This document shows positions 14,575 to 15,942 of a stretch of DNA of 15,942 bases, in pieces (positions within the stretch are counted from its first letter, which is position 1; the number at the start of each line of letters is the position of its first letter). The DNA is taken from assembly GCA_002498525.1 (NCBI GenBank), contig DAHR01000006.1:37191-53132 (forward strand), given 5' to 3'. Both the position numbers and the translations under genes were made by a program. This DNA is from Euryarchaeota archaeon UBA58. Lineage in GTDB: Archaea; Thermoplasmatota; Poseidoniia; Poseidoniales; Thalassarchaeaceae. The notes under the pieces are model-generated. The model was not told where the DNA came from. It made no database searches and saw only the letters and a list, made by a program, of their open reading frames with translations.

Positions 14575-15921
14575 ATGCAATCACCGCAAGAGCGGCGCGT
14601 GTGCCGCTCAGCAGCAGGACTCCTCCTCGCGGTGCTGCTGGCGACAGCCGCACCAATGGTCGAAGCACAGCAACCAGACCCGCTGCAAGAGCACTGGTAC
14701 CACAACTGGTTCACCCTCACCGAGGACATCATGGCCTGGGAGGAGGACTTCCCAGACATCGTCCGAGTGGTATCAGCGGGTGAGACATTGTACGGGCGCG
14801 ACCAATGGGTCGTGCAGATATCCGACTGGTCGCTTACCAACAAGAGCGATGGAACACCAAAAGAACAGGTCTACATCGACGGCGGGCACCACGGTAACGA
14901 ACATCTGGGGACCGAATTGGCCTTCCTGACGGCTGAATTCTACATCGAAGGATGGGCAGCGGGGGATGCTGAGGCGATTCGCGTCCTGCAGAACACCGAA
15001 CTCCACATAATGATCATGCTGAACGCCGACGGCAACGATGCCGACACCCGCTGGAACATGAATCAAGTCGATCTCAATCGCAATTACGACCACCACTGGA
15101 CCGAGGACGAGACGGCCTCGGGCGATGGTCCCTTCAGCGAGCCAGAGACCGCCAACAACGCCGCTTACATGAGCGAATGGGTCGCCGATGCAGACCTCTA
15201 CGTGACCATGCACACGGGCACTTGGATTCTCGCCTATCCGTGGGGATTTACGCCGCAGATGCCCCCTGATCACGAGCTCTTCACGCACATCGCCGACGAG
15301 GTCCACGCCAACATCAGCGCTGACCTCCCGGTGCGAAATGCCAACGCCGGAATCTACCCCACGCACGGCACCTCACGCGACTACGGTTACGGGGTCATGG
15401 GCTATCCCTGCTTCACCTTTGAGACCGATGATGAACAGTTCCTTCTGTGGACTGTTCAATCACTTTCAGATCGGCTTGCCGTCGAGCTGGAAGTGATGCG
15501 GTATCTGATTGACAATGTCTGGTATTGGCGGGCTCGACTCGATGTCAGGAGCCTTGAGGTTCGAGGTGAGGTGGTCGAAGTGGATGTCGTCAACTATGGT
15601 TGGGCCAGCACTGCTAATGCAAGCATTCACTACTCAGATTCTGATGGAGAATTATTGTGGCATTCGGCGCCGTTCGGAGTGAACGCGTCGAATGATTCGC
15701 AAGCTTTTCTCGACGCTTCGAACCTGACCTCGGTCGAGGGTGGAACTTGGTCGCTTCATTATCAAAAAAGAGTCATCGATGCTGCCGTTTGGGTCGGCGA
15801 GCCAATCGATGGTGGAGTCGTCGATATCGGGGCTAAAAAATCTGCATTATTGCCTGCTCCCTCGCTTCTTTTGAGTCTAATAGCTCTAATCGGCGCGGCA
15901 CTGACACGCCGCGAAAATTGA
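14575..15921 (+). CDS. Secreted M14-family zinc carboxypeptidase with C-terminal membrane/sorting tail
   Basis: A 448-residue exported metallopeptidase that should remove C-terminal residues from peptides outside the cell. Residues 1-31 are a signal peptide (AAGLLLAVLLATAAP core). The M14 catalytic set is complete: HGNE (106-109, zinc ligands His106 and Glu109), NADGN (150-154), substrate-binding DLNRNY (166-171, Asn168-Arg169), MHTGT (212-216, third zinc ligand His213) and FETDD (282-286, catalytic Glu283). Residues about 325-410 form a small beta domain. The end is LPAPS, a hydrophobic stretch, then TRREN, similar in layout to exosortase/archaeosortase-type sorting tails. The ATG at 14575 is four bases after the agmatinase stop, so translation is probably coupled; the same frame continues upstream inside the agmatinase gene but without family similarity. 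Arginine or lysine preference cannot be read with confidence. Confidence 0.93.
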   Translation: MQSPQERRVCRSAAGLLLAVLLATAAPMVEAQQPDPLQEHWYHNWFTLTEDIMAWEEDFPDIVRVVSAGETLYGRDQWVVQISDWSLTNKSDGTPKEQVYIDGGHHGNEHLGTELAFLTAEFYIEGWAAGDAEAIRVLQNTELHIMIMLNADGNDADTRWNMNQVDLNRNYDHHWTEDETASGDGPFSEPETANNAAYMSEWVADADLYVTMHTGTWILAYPWGFTPQMPPDHELFTHIADEVHANISADLPVRNANAGIYPTHGTSRDYGYGVMGYPCFTFETDDEQFLLWTVQSLSDRLAVELEVMRYLIDNVWYWRARLDVRSLEVRGEVVEVDVVNYGWASTANASIHYSDSDGELLWHSAPFGVNASNDSQAFLDASNLTSVEGGTWSLHYQKRVIDAAVWVGEPIDGGVVDIGAKKSALLPAPSLLLSLIALIGAALTRREN

Positions 15922-15942
15922 CCGATTCAGCAACATTTTGAC

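Noticed and set aside
14575..15921. Functional link of the carboxypeptidase and agmatinase as an arginine-recovery pathway
   Set aside because: Gene coupling suggests it, but no arginine decarboxylase or transporter is present and the peptidase specificity residue is not readable with confidence.

Overview
The window looks like a piece of chromosome from a marine planktonic euryarchaeon, most likely Marine Group II / Poseidoniales (Thermoplasmatota). The evidence is the KEOPS kinase Bud32, an archaeal small family that I recognise as DUF6015, large secreted proteins with thrombospondin type 3 calcium-binding repeats and a C-terminal membrane anchor, a tRNA gene with an encoded CCA, and mixed translation signals: Shine-Dalgarno motifs before genes inside operons, none before most first genes. 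The placement is inferred from gene content and was not tested by phylogeny.

Layout. (1) Positions 1-2262, minus strand: an operon bud32 -> rdgB -> a proline-rich two-helix membrane protein that runs off the left edge. The gaps are short and two of the ribosome binding sites are strong. (2) 2342-3427, plus strand: nadA, divergent from bud32. (3) 3445-6733, minus strand: an Mrp/NBP35-type P-loop ATPase followed by a large PAP2-phosphatase/propeller-like membrane protein; a 10-bp perfect hairpin lies on the ATPase stop codon between them. (4) 6870-7358, plus strand: a low-molecular-weight phosphatase/arsenate-reductase-like protein and tRNA-Gly(GCC). A partial inverted copy of the tRNA 3' end lies just downstream. 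(5) 7499-13445, minus strand: a DUF6015-like protein, a 1012-residue anchored surface protein and a TSP3-repeat surface protein. (6) 13611-15921, plus strand: an agmatinase-family ureohydrolase and a secreted M14 metallocarboxypeptidase, 4 nt apart.

The genes do not form one pathway. There is a housekeeping set (t6A tRNA modification, nucleotide pool cleaning, NAD synthesis, a P-loop ATPase, polyamine metabolism) and a cell-surface set (two large anchored ectodomain proteins, an anchored peptidase, a PAP2/propeller fusion). I see no CRISPR array, insertion sequence, integrase or defence system, and no gene-free stretch longer than 300 bases. The most unusual points are the Mrp protein whose iron-sulfur CxxC has been replaced by a stretch resembling an Ig-like beta-sandwich, the inverted tRNA 3'-end copy, the hairpins at 5681-5705 and 6785-6805, and the unrecognised beta-repeats in the 1012-residue protein.
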